The notes below the pieces were generated by a model. That model was not told where the DNA came from, ran no database searches, and saw only the letters and a program-made list of their open reading frames with translations. From positions 1-7,121 of the forward strand of contig JAUUZX010000066.1 of NCBI GenBank assembly GCA_030592025.1: DNA of 7,121 nt, given 5' to 3'. Shown piece after piece: positions 1 through 6,155 of this stretch. The position numbers were made by a program, and so were the translations under genes. How positions within the stretch are numbered: the first letter of the stretch is position 1; each line of letters opens with the position of its first letter. This DNA is from a bacterium. GTDB lineage: Bacteria > Krumholzibacteriota > Krumholzibacteria > LZORAL124-64-63.

Positions 1-2
1 CC

Positions 3-971
3 GGCACCCGACGCGTCCTGATCTGGTTGGTGCGGCCCCGAAGCCGGGGCGCCTTGCCCGTAACGGTGACGATGCCCCTGCCCCAGAACGGCGACTCCCT
101 GCGCCTGGACCTGGGTCGGTTGCAGGTGGGTAGCGGCCCCCTGGTGCTCAACGAGGTCATGGCGGCCCCCGGTCGGGGCGAGGGGGAGTGGATCGAGTTG
201 CGGGCCCGGGAATCCGTCGACCTGACGGGCTGGTGGATCCGCGACGAAGGGGGCGAATGGAGGGGCCTCCCGTCGGAGCAGGTGGCGGCAGACGAACGGG
301 TGCTCCTGGCCCAGGACCCGGAGGCTCTCGCGGACTGGATGGTGGCCATCAGGTCCCGTGACGGATGGCCGGGGTGCACGGGGGCCATGCCTCGGATCAT
401 GGTTCCCGGGGGCTGGCCCTCCCTCAACAACACCGCACCGGCGGACCGGGTTTTCGCCGACCGACTCTGGCTGTCCGACAGCGCCGGGACCGTGGTGGAT
501 CACGTGGTGCTCGGGGAGCGGGACGGTGACGCCCCAGCGGGGCTTTCCTGGGAGAGGGCGGCCTGGGATCCGGTGCACCCCACGGGGACCAATTGGGGCG
601 TGTGCACGGCCCAGGCCGGTTCGACCCCCGGCTGCCCCAACAGCCTGGCCCGGTCGGGGGTCGCCGGGGGCACCCTTGAGGCGGTGCCTTCGACGCTGGA
701 CCCGGCACGGGGCGCGCCCGCCATTCACCTGCGTTTCCTGATGGCGGGCCGGGATTTGTCCTGGCGGCTGCGCCTCTACGATCTGGGGGGCGTTCCGGTC
801 CGTGACTTCGGTGGCGATGCCCTGGGCCCCGGTCCCCGGGATCTGGTGTGGGACGGCCGGGATGATCAGGGCGCCCCCTTGCCGCCGGGCGGATACGTGG
901 CGCTCCTGGTGGTGGAGGAGGGGGCCGAGGGTGCCCGCCGCCGGGAGCGCACGCTGGTGGTGGTGCGGTGA
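3..971 (+). CDS. Secreted surface protein with lamin-tail-like domain and C-terminal FlgD-type Ig domain (5' end missing)
   Basis: The frame is open to the window edge, so this is the last 322 codons of a longer gene. The TTG at 27 is probably internal. A lamin-tail-like (LTD) domain runs from about nt 140 to 660. It starts with LVLNEVMAAPG, continues with GEWIELRA and VDLTGWWIRD, and ends with the typical GLSWERAAW, TNWG and GSTPGCPNS. From about nt 725 to the stop is a FlgD-like Ig fold: WRLRLYDLGGVPVRDF, then LVWDGRDDQGAPLPPGGYVA, a segment typical of C-terminal modules in secreted proteins of FCB-type bacteria. Known LTD proteins of bacteria are often exported and linked to surface attachment or nucleases; no catalytic domain is visible in this part. 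No lysine occurs. The TGA stop overlaps the next start, which suggests coupled translation. Domain calls are from motif reading: LTD fairly sure, FlgD-like Ig sure; the whole-protein role is unknown. Confidence 0.85.
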   Translation, partial: GTRRVLIWLVRPRSRGALPVTVTMPLPQNGDSLRLDLGRLQVGSGPLVLNEVMAAPGRGEGEWIELRARESVDLTGWWIRDEGGEWRGLPSEQVAADERVLLAQDPEALADWMVAIRSRDGWPGCTGAMPRIMVPGGWPSLNNTAPADRVFADRLWLSDSAGTVVDHVVLGERDGDAPAGLSWERAAWDPVHPTGTNWGVCTAQAGSTPGCPNSLARSGVAGGTLEAVPSTLDPARGAPAIHLRFLMAGRDLSWRLRLYDLGGVPVRDFGGDALGPGPRDLVWDGRDDQGAPLPPGGYVALLVVEEGAEGARRRERTLVVVR

Positions 972-1825
972 TGAGGTGCGCCGAGGTGCGGTTCTCCCGC
1001 CTCGCGGTGCTGGTCCTCGTGGGCGTTTTGGGCACGGGCGCCGGGCGAGGTGAAGGCCTGCGCTACCACGCCGGCGGGTGGCTCCTGGGGCCGGGGACCA
1101 TGGCGGCTGCCGCATCTCCCGACTCGATCCGCGAAGGGTCCTGGGTCCGGTGGTCCATGGGGCAGGGGCAACTCTTCGGCATGCCCGAACTCCCGCTCCT
1201 GGGGTGCGACGTCACGGTGGGGCGCACGTCCCTGCCGGCAGGTACCCGCGAGCCCACCCGCTGGCAGGTCCGCGCCCGTTGGCAGCGATTGGGCGGCGGG
1301 TCCTTCTGTGAGGACCGGTGGGAGTTGGCGTTCCTGCGCGCCGGCCGGTGGAGGGTGGGCGTGTGCCTCGGCGGGGAGCGTCTTCTCCTGGCCGGGGAGA
1401 CGGGACCCGCCCACGGGGACCTGACCGCCCAGCTGGGCCGCCGCTGGGCGTGGCCCGGCGGGATCGAGGGGTGGTGCGACGTCCACCTGCCCCTGGACGA
1501 CGATCCCGCCGGCGACACCCGTCGGGTGCGGCCGGCGGCTCGTCTGGCGCTCCGGCACGCCGGGGTGGTGGGGATCGTGGCGTGGGACCGACGCGGTGGC
1601 TCCACACCCCTGCTGGGCGGTGAAATCGTCGTCGCCCTCTCGCCCACGGTGGCCCTCCAATGGCGACTGGACGGAGCCAGCGGCAGCTTCGGACCGGGAC
1701 TCGCCATCCGCCGGGGCGGGCTGATCGTGCGCACCTCCCATGTGGTCCATCCGGACCTCGGCGCGACCCACCGCTGGCAACTCATCGTGGGCGCGGGCGG
1801 CGCCGCGTTCGGGAGCGGACCATGA
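971..1825 (+). CDS. Probable outer-membrane beta-barrel protein with signal peptide, PorV/PorQ-like
   Basis: The protein has 284 residues from the ATG at 971, which shares one base with the upstream stop (TGATG). A GTG at 968 giving one extra residue is equally possible, and neither has a strong Shine-Dalgarno site. Residues 1-25 look like a signal peptide: charged MRCAEVRFSR, then hydrophobic LAVLVLVGVLG and a small-residue end TGAG. The mature part is rich in Gly, Arg and Trp and shows repeated short stretches of alternating hydrophobic and polar residues (for example 97-107, 116-133, 198-206, 216-232), as in transmembrane beta strands. The ending, GLAIRRGGLIVRTSHVVHPDLG followed by ATHRWQLIV in residues 243-273, resembles the last strands of PorV/PorQ/UPF0164-type barrels, where an HP.LG..HR motif is common. 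There is no lysine. It overlaps both neighbours and is probably co-expressed with them. The barrel fold is an inference and the family link is tentative; its cargo or partner is unknown. Confidence 0.72.
   Translation: MRCAEVRFSRLAVLVLVGVLGTGAGRGEGLRYHAGGWLLGPGTMAAAASPDSIREGSWVRWSMGQGQLFGMPELPLLGCDVTVGRTSLPAGTREPTRWQVRARWQRLGGGSFCEDRWELAFLRAGRWRVGVCLGGERLLLAGETGPAHGDLTAQLGRRWAWPGGIEGWCDVHLPLDDDPAGDTRRVRPAARLALRHAGVVGIVAWDRRGGSTPLLGGEIVVALSPTVALQWRLDGASGSFGPGLAIRRGGLIVRTSHVVHPDLGATHRWQLIVGAGGAAFGSGP
1811..1815 (+). promoter_or_regulatory. Shine-Dalgarno site fixing the start of the large barrel gene
   Basis: GGGAG lies six bases before the ATG at 1822. With the four-base ATGA overlap it supports 1822 as the start. 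The frame stays open upstream as far as 1660, but that upstream segment is an Arg/Pro-rich shadow of the previous gene. Confidence 0.6.
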
Positions 1826-3327
1826 TCGGCCTGTTCCTGGCCCTGGCAGGGCTGGGCGCCGTGACCGCGCCGGACACGGTGGCCGTGGCCCGGGAAGACT
1901 GGCAGGAGACCCTGGCGGAGTTGGCGGTGGGGGACCAGACCCTGTCGGCGCGGCAACTGGCGGACATCGCTGGGCCCTCCTCCGGCCCGGGGAGGAACCT
2001 GATCGTGTGGTCCCACCGCCGGCGCGACGACGGTTCGGCCGTGCGGCTCCGTGTGGATCTGGAGACCGGCTTGTGGCGCGGGCGCTTGCGGGGACGCCGT
2101 GACGGCGCGGCGAACCCATCATGGTCCGGTGCGGTGGACCGCCGGGGCCGGGCCTGGGAGGCCCATGGAGGCTGGTGGACCTACCAGGCGGGTTACGGGT
2201 TGCTGGTCGGCGCGGCCGGTCGGCGGCCGGGCCTCACCGCCGACGCGGGTCTGCGGTCGCCGCGGTCCGGTGGGCGGGGCTGGACAGGCGAGCCCGAAGC
2301 CCGCGCCTTGGCGGGCGTGGTGCTCACGGGTCGGGCTGCAGGCTGGCAGGCCACCGTCGGTGTGGGGCGCGCCCCTGACGCGGTGGAGCCGGTGGTGGTC
2401 GTTGCCGCCGGACGGGGTAGCGGCCTGTGGAGCGCGACCGGGGTGCTGGTAGCGGGACGGTTGATGGGTGCCGGTCTTGCGGGGTCCTGGTCCCGGGGCC
2501 CGTGGTCCGGATCCTGGGAGAGCGTCTGGTGGGATGGCGGTTCTCCCCGTGACCCGGTGGCGGGGGCGCTGGCTGTGGCGTGGCGACCCCGGCGGAGCCT
2601 GCGGGTCGAGGTGCTCGCGGTGAACCTCCCCGCGGGACCATCGCCACCGTTGGCCTCGGGCCACGAACTGGCGTCAGGCGACGGGGGACGCGGCTGGGCC
2701 TTGCGGGGCTCCTGGCGGGTGGTCAGGGAGGTGAGGCTCCAGGGCCTCGTTTCTCGCCGTTGGCGTCGCCGAACCGTGCCGGGAAGGGAGGTTCGGGATC
2801 TCGTGGATCTGCAGGCCTGTTGCCGGCTGGGCTCGGACGGGACCCTCGATCTGCGCTACCGCTCCACGTCGACGACCTCCTTCCTGTGGTCGGCGGACTG
2901 GCCTTGGCTGCCGCCGACCGCAACACCCAGCGGTCGCCGCACGACCCTGGGGGCGACACTGACACGGGAACAGGACACGGTGCGCTGGCGGGGCAGCCTG
3001 AGGACGCTGGCGGTGGGGGAGGCGACGACGGTGGGGCGTCGGGGCCTGGCCAGCGGGGAAGTGCGGCGAGGGTTCAGCGGTGGCCTGGGCCTGCGAGGCG
3101 GCTGGCACGAGGCCTGGGGAGCGCCGGTCGACCTCGTGTCGGCGCTGAGTCCGGTGCCCGGGAAACTCGTCCCGCGGCACTGGGGGAGGTGGCGCCAGGA
3201 GGTGTGGATCGGGGCGATGATCCAACGGGGGTGGTGGCGTCTGGCGGCCTCGGCCCACCGTCGGACGGCGGCGGACACGGGAGTCGGTCACTACGAGATC
3301 CACGCCGAAGGTCGGGTCCTGTGGTGA
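1822..3327 (+). CDS. Large Trp/Arg-rich exported protein, probable outer-membrane beta-barrel
   Basis: The protein has 501 residues. ATG 1822 overlaps the previous stop by four bases (ATGA), and MIGLFLALAGLGAVTA then works as a signal peptide. Residues 24-52 form a short helical stretch (EDWQETLAELAVGDQTLSAR, then QLADIAG). The remainder is a long series of amphipathic strands with turns and many Trp, ending in VLW; a barrel usually ends in an aromatic residue. GYGLLVGAAGRRPG (124-137), then RSPRSGGRGWTGEPEARALAG and a strand, resembles the GQGL...R..G.RPY...NE.RFLRG region of Bacteroidetes proteins that join helix-hairpin-helix motifs to a barrel. In this protein the HhH part would be reduced to the 24-52 helices. 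I count 31 Trp (about 6%), about 66 Arg and one Lys. It is likely in the outer membrane, working with the two genes before it. Coding and export are well supported; the family link is a guess from memory of the motif. Confidence 0.72.
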   Translation: MIGLFLALAGLGAVTAPDTVAVAREDWQETLAELAVGDQTLSARQLADIAGPSSGPGRNLIVWSHRRRDDGSAVRLRVDLETGLWRGRLRGRRDGAANPSWSGAVDRRGRAWEAHGGWWTYQAGYGLLVGAAGRRPGLTADAGLRSPRSGGRGWTGEPEARALAGVVLTGRAAGWQATVGVGRAPDAVEPVVVVAAGRGSGLWSATGVLVAGRLMGAGLAGSWSRGPWSGSWESVWWDGGSPRDPVAGALAVAWRPRRSLRVEVLAVNLPAGPSPPLASGHELASGDGGRGWALRGSWRVVREVRLQGLVSRRWRRRTVPGREVRDLVDLQACCRLGSDGTLDLRYRSTSTTSFLWSADWPWLPPTATPSGRRTTLGATLTREQDTVRWRGSLRTLAVGEATTVGRRGLASGEVRRGFSGGLGLRGGWHEAWGAPVDLVSALSPVPGKLVPRHWGRWRQEVWIGAMIQRGWWRLAASAHRRTAADTGVGHYEIHAEGRVLW

Positions 3328-3333
3328 GGCGCT

Positions 3334-3349
3334 CAAACCGACGGGTTTG
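3334..3349 (+). other. Perfect short hairpin just after the barrel gene
   Basis: CAAACC and GGTTTG form a six-base-pair stem around a GACG loop, starting six bases after the stop of the barrel gene. No T-run follows, so it is not a standard intrinsic terminator. It might protect the 3' end of the upstream mRNA or be a weak terminator. The pairing is seen directly; the role is inferred. Confidence 0.4.
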
Positions 3350-3436
3350 CGGCCGATAGCAGGGAGACGCCCAGCAGGATGCCCGCGACCCGACCGAAAC
3401 GAGTTGAGCACCGTGACAGCTAGGACCGACACGACC

Positions 3437-4882
3437 ATGCCCGTCGCCCCGGAGGCCATCGCGCTGGCCCGCCGGGATCTCCTGAAAACCGTGGCGGGCT
3501 TTGCCGGGGGCCAGGTGCCGACAGCGGCCGTGCGCTCGGTGCTGGAGGGTGCCGCCGCCGACGGGGACGACAGTTTGCGGGCGGTGTTGGCGGCGCTGGC
3601 GGCCCTCGTGGTTGAGAGGCATGAGGCCGCGGCCGGTCTCGTGCGAGCCCTCGTGGCCGCGGAGCCGCCGGGGGTCGTGATGCTGGCCCGCATGGAGCCG
3701 TTGACCTCGTTGGCCCGCGCAGGGGCCGGAGGCGAAGGGCTCAACGATCTCGTGTCCGGGACCGAGGACGGGACCGAGGACGGGGCCGTGGCCCTGGCCC
3801 AACTGCGCGAGGAGGTCGGGCAGGGGGTGGCGGCCCTGGCGGTGGGGCGCGCGCTGCCTGACGAGGAGCGGGCGCGTCTGGCGTCGGTGCTCGGCCGGGA
3901 GACGGAACTCTGGGCGGTGCGTGCCGACAAGGTGCGCACCCGGGTGCTGGCCGCGCCCACCCCCGATCGGGACCGCATGTTCCACTGCGTTCGCTGGACC
4001 GCCGAGACCGGTGTGCGGCGGCGTCTCATTGCGCGGCTGGCCGGGCCGGAACCGGTGGGTGATCTGCAGGCTGCCCGGTCCCGGCTGGCGGCAACGTTGC
4101 CGGCCGGAACCCTGGCCCATTGGCGCGAAGTCGCGGCGCAGTTGCCGGACGGCGCGCGCCTGGCGCGGGTGCTCGGACGCCTGGCGGAGCCCGAACTGAA
4201 GGTGCCCGACCCGGCGGCGGCACTGGTTCGCCTGCTGGCCCTCGTGGCGGCCCAGGGCGAGCACGTCCTGTTGGCTAAATCGCCGGATCTCCTGCTGCTG
4301 GCCTCCCTCGTCCTCGAGCAGGGACGAGGCTGCTGGCTGCAGGTCGATATTCCGGGCGACCGGATTGCCGCGGCCCTGCGCGAGGGCCTCGATGCGCCGC
4401 CGGGTGTCGTCCTGAAAAAATCCGCCATGCTCGTGGCCTGCACCGGGGCGCGCGAGGCCCTGCCGCCGTTGCCGACGGGGATGGAGGCCGACGACGAGAA
4501 GCAGAAGGACGAGGGACAGTCCGCCCTCAAGCACCTCGTCATCACGAGCATGCAGTGCACGAGCATCCTGCTGGAGTTCCTGCGCGACCCCAAGGTCAAG
4601 TCCATTCCGGGCCTCGTGGCGGAGGTCGCCAACCGCACCCGCAACCCCCAGGTCCTGACGGTCATCGCCAACGACCGGACGCTCCACTCGGGTTTCGCCA
4701 ACCGCACCGTACCCCTGGTTCTGCTGCGCAGCCCCGTCAACGTGCCGGTCCGCACGATCCGCCGTTTCGCCCACGTGAAGTACGTCTCCAAGGTGGACCT
4801 GAAGCGGATGGGCAAGGACAAGGCCGGGTTGCGGAAGGAAGTCCACCACGAGGTTCTGAAATACCTGGCGACCCTGGCCTGA
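3437..4882 (+). CDS. Uncharacterised two-part alpha-helical protein with HEAT-like C-terminal repeats
   Basis: I do not recognise this 481-residue protein. There is no signal peptide or membrane segment, so it is probably cytoplasmic. ATG 3437 is chosen because AGGA lies 11 bases upstream and MPVAPEAIALARRDLLKTVA starts a clean helix. In-frame GTG 3413 and TTG 3404 or 3347 are possible but lead with low-complexity residues. Residues 1-348 are Ala/Leu/Val/Arg-rich helices, including an acidic GTEDGTEDG loop (108-116) from a 12-base tandem repeat. A charged linker, MEADDEKQKDEG, covers 349-360. Residues 361-481 look like paired helices: ILLEFLRDPKVKSIPGLVAE, RTRNPQVLTVIAND, LVLLRSPVNVPVRTIRRFA and VSKVDLKRMGKDKAGLR. 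This pattern of 'NP' turns resembles HEAT or leucine-rich-variant repeats in uncharacterised deltaproteobacterial proteins. It may be a protein-binding scaffold. A 109-base spacer separates it from the barrel genes, so it may be a separate unit. Codon use shifts to C-ending codons near the linker. Confidence 0.78.
   Translation: MPVAPEAIALARRDLLKTVAGFAGGQVPTAAVRSVLEGAAADGDDSLRAVLAALAALVVERHEAAAGLVRALVAAEPPGVVMLARMEPLTSLARAGAGGEGLNDLVSGTEDGTEDGAVALAQLREEVGQGVAALAVGRALPDEERARLASVLGRETELWAVRADKVRTRVLAAPTPDRDRMFHCVRWTAETGVRRRLIARLAGPEPVGDLQAARSRLAATLPAGTLAHWREVAAQLPDGARLARVLGRLAEPELKVPDPAAALVRLLALVAAQGEHVLLAKSPDLLLLASLVLEQGRGCWLQVDIPGDRIAAALREGLDAPPGVVLKKSAMLVACTGAREALPPLPTGMEADDEKQKDEGQSALKHLVITSMQCTSILLEFLRDPKVKSIPGLVAEVANRTRNPQVLTVIANDRTLHSGFANRTVPLVLLRSPVNVPVRTIRRFAHVKYVSKVDLKRMGKDKAGLRKEVHHEVLKYLATLA
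3758..3781 (+). repeat. Two-copy 12-base tandem repeat inside the unknown helical protein
   Basis: The unit GGGACCGAGGAC occurs twice in a row and encodes GTED-GTED in a predicted loop between helices. It keeps the reading frame, so a change in copy number would only lengthen or shorten the acidic loop. Confidence 0.8.
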
Positions 4883-4887
4883 TCCGG

Positions 4888-4916
4888 TTGACTTGCTCCC
4901 TGCCGCTGTCTACGTT
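4888..4916 (+). promoter_or_regulatory. Candidate sigma70-type promoter for the aminotransferase/carbamate kinase pair
   Basis: TTGACT (4888-4893) matches five of six bases of the -35 consensus. After exactly 17 bases comes TACGTT (4911-4916), which matches the -10 consensus at its first, second and last bases, including the key A and final T. Transcription would start near 4923, leaving about 60 bases before the start codon. It starts five bases after the stop of the previous gene. The site is seen by eye and is untested; chance matches of the -35 box are less likely in DNA this GC-rich, but the -10 is weak. Confidence 0.45.
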
Positions 4917-4930
4917 TCCCGCACGATAGG

Positions 4931-4947
4931 GGCCGGCTCCGCCGGTC
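4931..4947 (+). other. GC-rich hairpin in the aminotransferase leader
   Basis: A seven-pair stem (4931-4937 with 4941-4947, one G-U pair) closes on a TCC loop. It lies between the candidate promoter and the ribosome binding site, within the predicted untranslated leader. No T-run follows it. It could be a weak terminator for the previous gene or a leader structure; such hairpins also arise easily at this GC content. Confidence 0.3.
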
Positions 4948-4970
4948 GATGACGCGCACCTTCCGAGGTA

Positions 4971-4976
4971 AGGGAG
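4971..4976 (+). promoter_or_regulatory. Strong Shine-Dalgarno site of the aminotransferase gene
   Basis: AGGGAG, within a purine-rich run (AAGGGAGAGA), lies six bases before the ATG at 4983. It is the best ribosome binding site in the window and fits a well-expressed gene. Confidence 0.75.
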
Positions 4977-4982
4977 AGATCC

Positions 4983-6155
4983 ATGCTGCTGGCCAAACGC
5001 ATGCAGAACCTGGGCACCGAAACTGCGTTCGCGGTTCTCGCACGCGCGAAGGCGCTGGAGGCCAAGGGGCGCGACATCGTCCATCTCGAAATTGGCGAGC
5101 CCGATTTCGACACCCCCAAGAACGTCATCGAGAAGGGCGTGTGGGCGATGCAGAACGGCTTCACCCACTACGGTCCGGCCGCGGGCATGCCCGACGTCCG
5201 CAAGACGTTCGCCGAGCACATCGCCAAGGACCGTGGTATCGATGTCGGCGCCGAGAACGTCGTCATCGTGCCCGGCGGCAAGCCGATCATCTTCTTCCCG
5301 CTGATGGCCCTGGTGGATCCGGGGGACGAGGTCATCTACCCCAACCCGGGCTTCCCCATCTACGAGTCGATGGTCAACTTCCTCGAGGCCAAGGCCGTGC
5401 CCCTGCCCCTCACCGAGGACAAGGACTTCAGCTTCGACATCGAGGACCTCAAGAAGCTGGCCAACGACAAGACGAAGCTCCTCATCATCAACTCGCCCCA
5501 GAACCCCACCGGCGGCGTGCTGGGCTCGGCTGACCTCGATGCCATCGCCGAGCTGGCCGTGAAGCACGACTTCTGGGTGCTGAGCGACGAGATCTACAGC
5601 AAGATCGTCTACGAAGGAACCCACGACTCCATCTCGACCCGCCCGGGCATGCTCGAGCGCACCATCATCCTCGAGGGCCACTCCAAGACCTACGCCATGA
5701 CCGGCTGGCGCCTGGGCTACGGCATCATGCCGGCGGAACTGGCCGACGCGGTGGCCAAGCTCCAGACCAACTGCACGAGCTGCACGGCGGCCTTCACCCA
5801 GCTCGCCGGCGCCGAGGCCCTCACCGGGCCCCAGGACGAGGCCGAGGCCATGGTCGCCGAGTTCAAGGTGCGCCGCGACCTGCTGGTGGACGGGCTGAAC
5901 GCCATCGACGGCATCAGCTGCAAGCGGCCCCGGGGCGCCTTCTACGTCTTCGCCAACATCAAGGAGCTGGGCCTGACGAGCAAGCAGGTCGAGACCCGTC
6001 TGCTGGACGACCACGGTGTGGCCGCCCTCGCGGGCACCTCCTTCGGCAGCTACGGCGAGGGTTACCTGCGGTTCAGCTACGCCAACAGCCAGGCGAACAT
6101 CAAGAAGGCCCTGGAGCGCTTCGCCGAGTTCGTCGCCGCGGTGCGGAATGGCTGA
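4983..6155 (+). CDS. PLP-dependent class I/II aminotransferase (aspartate aminotransferase-like)
   Basis: The 390-residue length is normal for the family. This fold type I enzyme should move an amino group between an amino acid and a 2-oxo acid in the cytoplasm. Visible landmarks are IGEPDFDTP (37-45), the cofactor-phosphate loop at GGKP (98-101), NPGFPIY (121-127), NPTGG with Asn174, DEIY with Asp202 and Tyr205 contacting PLP, the Schiff-base Lys235 in SKTYAMTGWRLGY, and Arg363 in YLRFSYA, which should bind the substrate carboxylate. The start at ATG 4983 follows a strong Shine-Dalgarno site, and a candidate promoter lies at 4888-4916. The carbamate kinase start overlaps its end by eight bases. 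Glycine is almost always GGC (about 28 of 37 codons), unlike the GGG-rich genes upstream, which suggests high expression. Substrate is uncertain: aspartate is the default guess, but alanine, aromatic or other amino acids cannot be excluded from motifs. The GGKPIIFF stretch differs from the more usual G.KQAL, suggesting a subgroup. Confidence 0.95.
   Translation: MLLAKRMQNLGTETAFAVLARAKALEAKGRDIVHLEIGEPDFDTPKNVIEKGVWAMQNGFTHYGPAAGMPDVRKTFAEHIAKDRGIDVGAENVVIVPGGKPIIFFPLMALVDPGDEVIYPNPGFPIYESMVNFLEAKAVPLPLTEDKDFSFDIEDLKKLANDKTKLLIINSPQNPTGGVLGSADLDAIAELAVKHDFWVLSDEIYSKIVYEGTHDSISTRPGMLERTIILEGHSKTYAMTGWRLGYGIMPAELADAVAKLQTNCTSCTAAFTQLAGAEALTGPQDEAEAMVAEFKVRRDLLVDGLNAIDGISCKRPRGAFYVFANIKELGLTSKQVETRLLDDHGVAALAGTSFGSYGEGYLRFSYANSQANIKKALERFAEFVAAVRNG

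Noticed and set aside
1660..1821. Upstream extension of the large barrel gene to an ATG at 1660
   Set aside because: The extra 54 residues are Arg/Pro/His-rich and lie wholly within the previous gene; they would also put the signal peptide in mid-protein. ATG 1822 has a Shine-Dalgarno site and an ATGA overlap.
3334..3349. Intrinsic terminator after the barrel gene
   Set aside because: The stem is only six pairs and is followed by CGGCC, with no T-run, so it is listed only as a hairpin.
3404..3432. Promoter before the unknown helical protein (TTGAGC at 3404)
   Set aside because: No acceptable -10 box is found 16-18 bases downstream; the position is filled by CGACAC.
3347..3436. Longer N-terminus for the unknown helical protein from TTG 3347
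   Set aside because: The TTG lies inside the hairpin at 3334-3349, has no ribosome site, and the added residues are Arg/Pro-rich. GTG 3413 remains possible but has weaker support than ATG 3437.
3758..3781. 12-base tandem repeat as a regulatory or phase-variable element
   Set aside because: There are only two copies and the unit is a multiple of three, so slippage would not switch the gene off.
2674..5043. Very long open frame on the minus strand (789 codons) running across three genes, and a second one at 3074-4849
   Set aside because: Its product is low-complexity Arg/Ser/Pro/Ala with no domain, and it crosses the well-supported promoter region and the start of the aminotransferase. Long antisense frames are expected when GC is this high.
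6016..6147. Upstream extension of the carbamate kinase to 6016
   Set aside because: The extra 44 residues are a Ser/Pro/Arg-rich shadow of the aminotransferase end, and known carbamate kinases start close to the ALGGNA motif.
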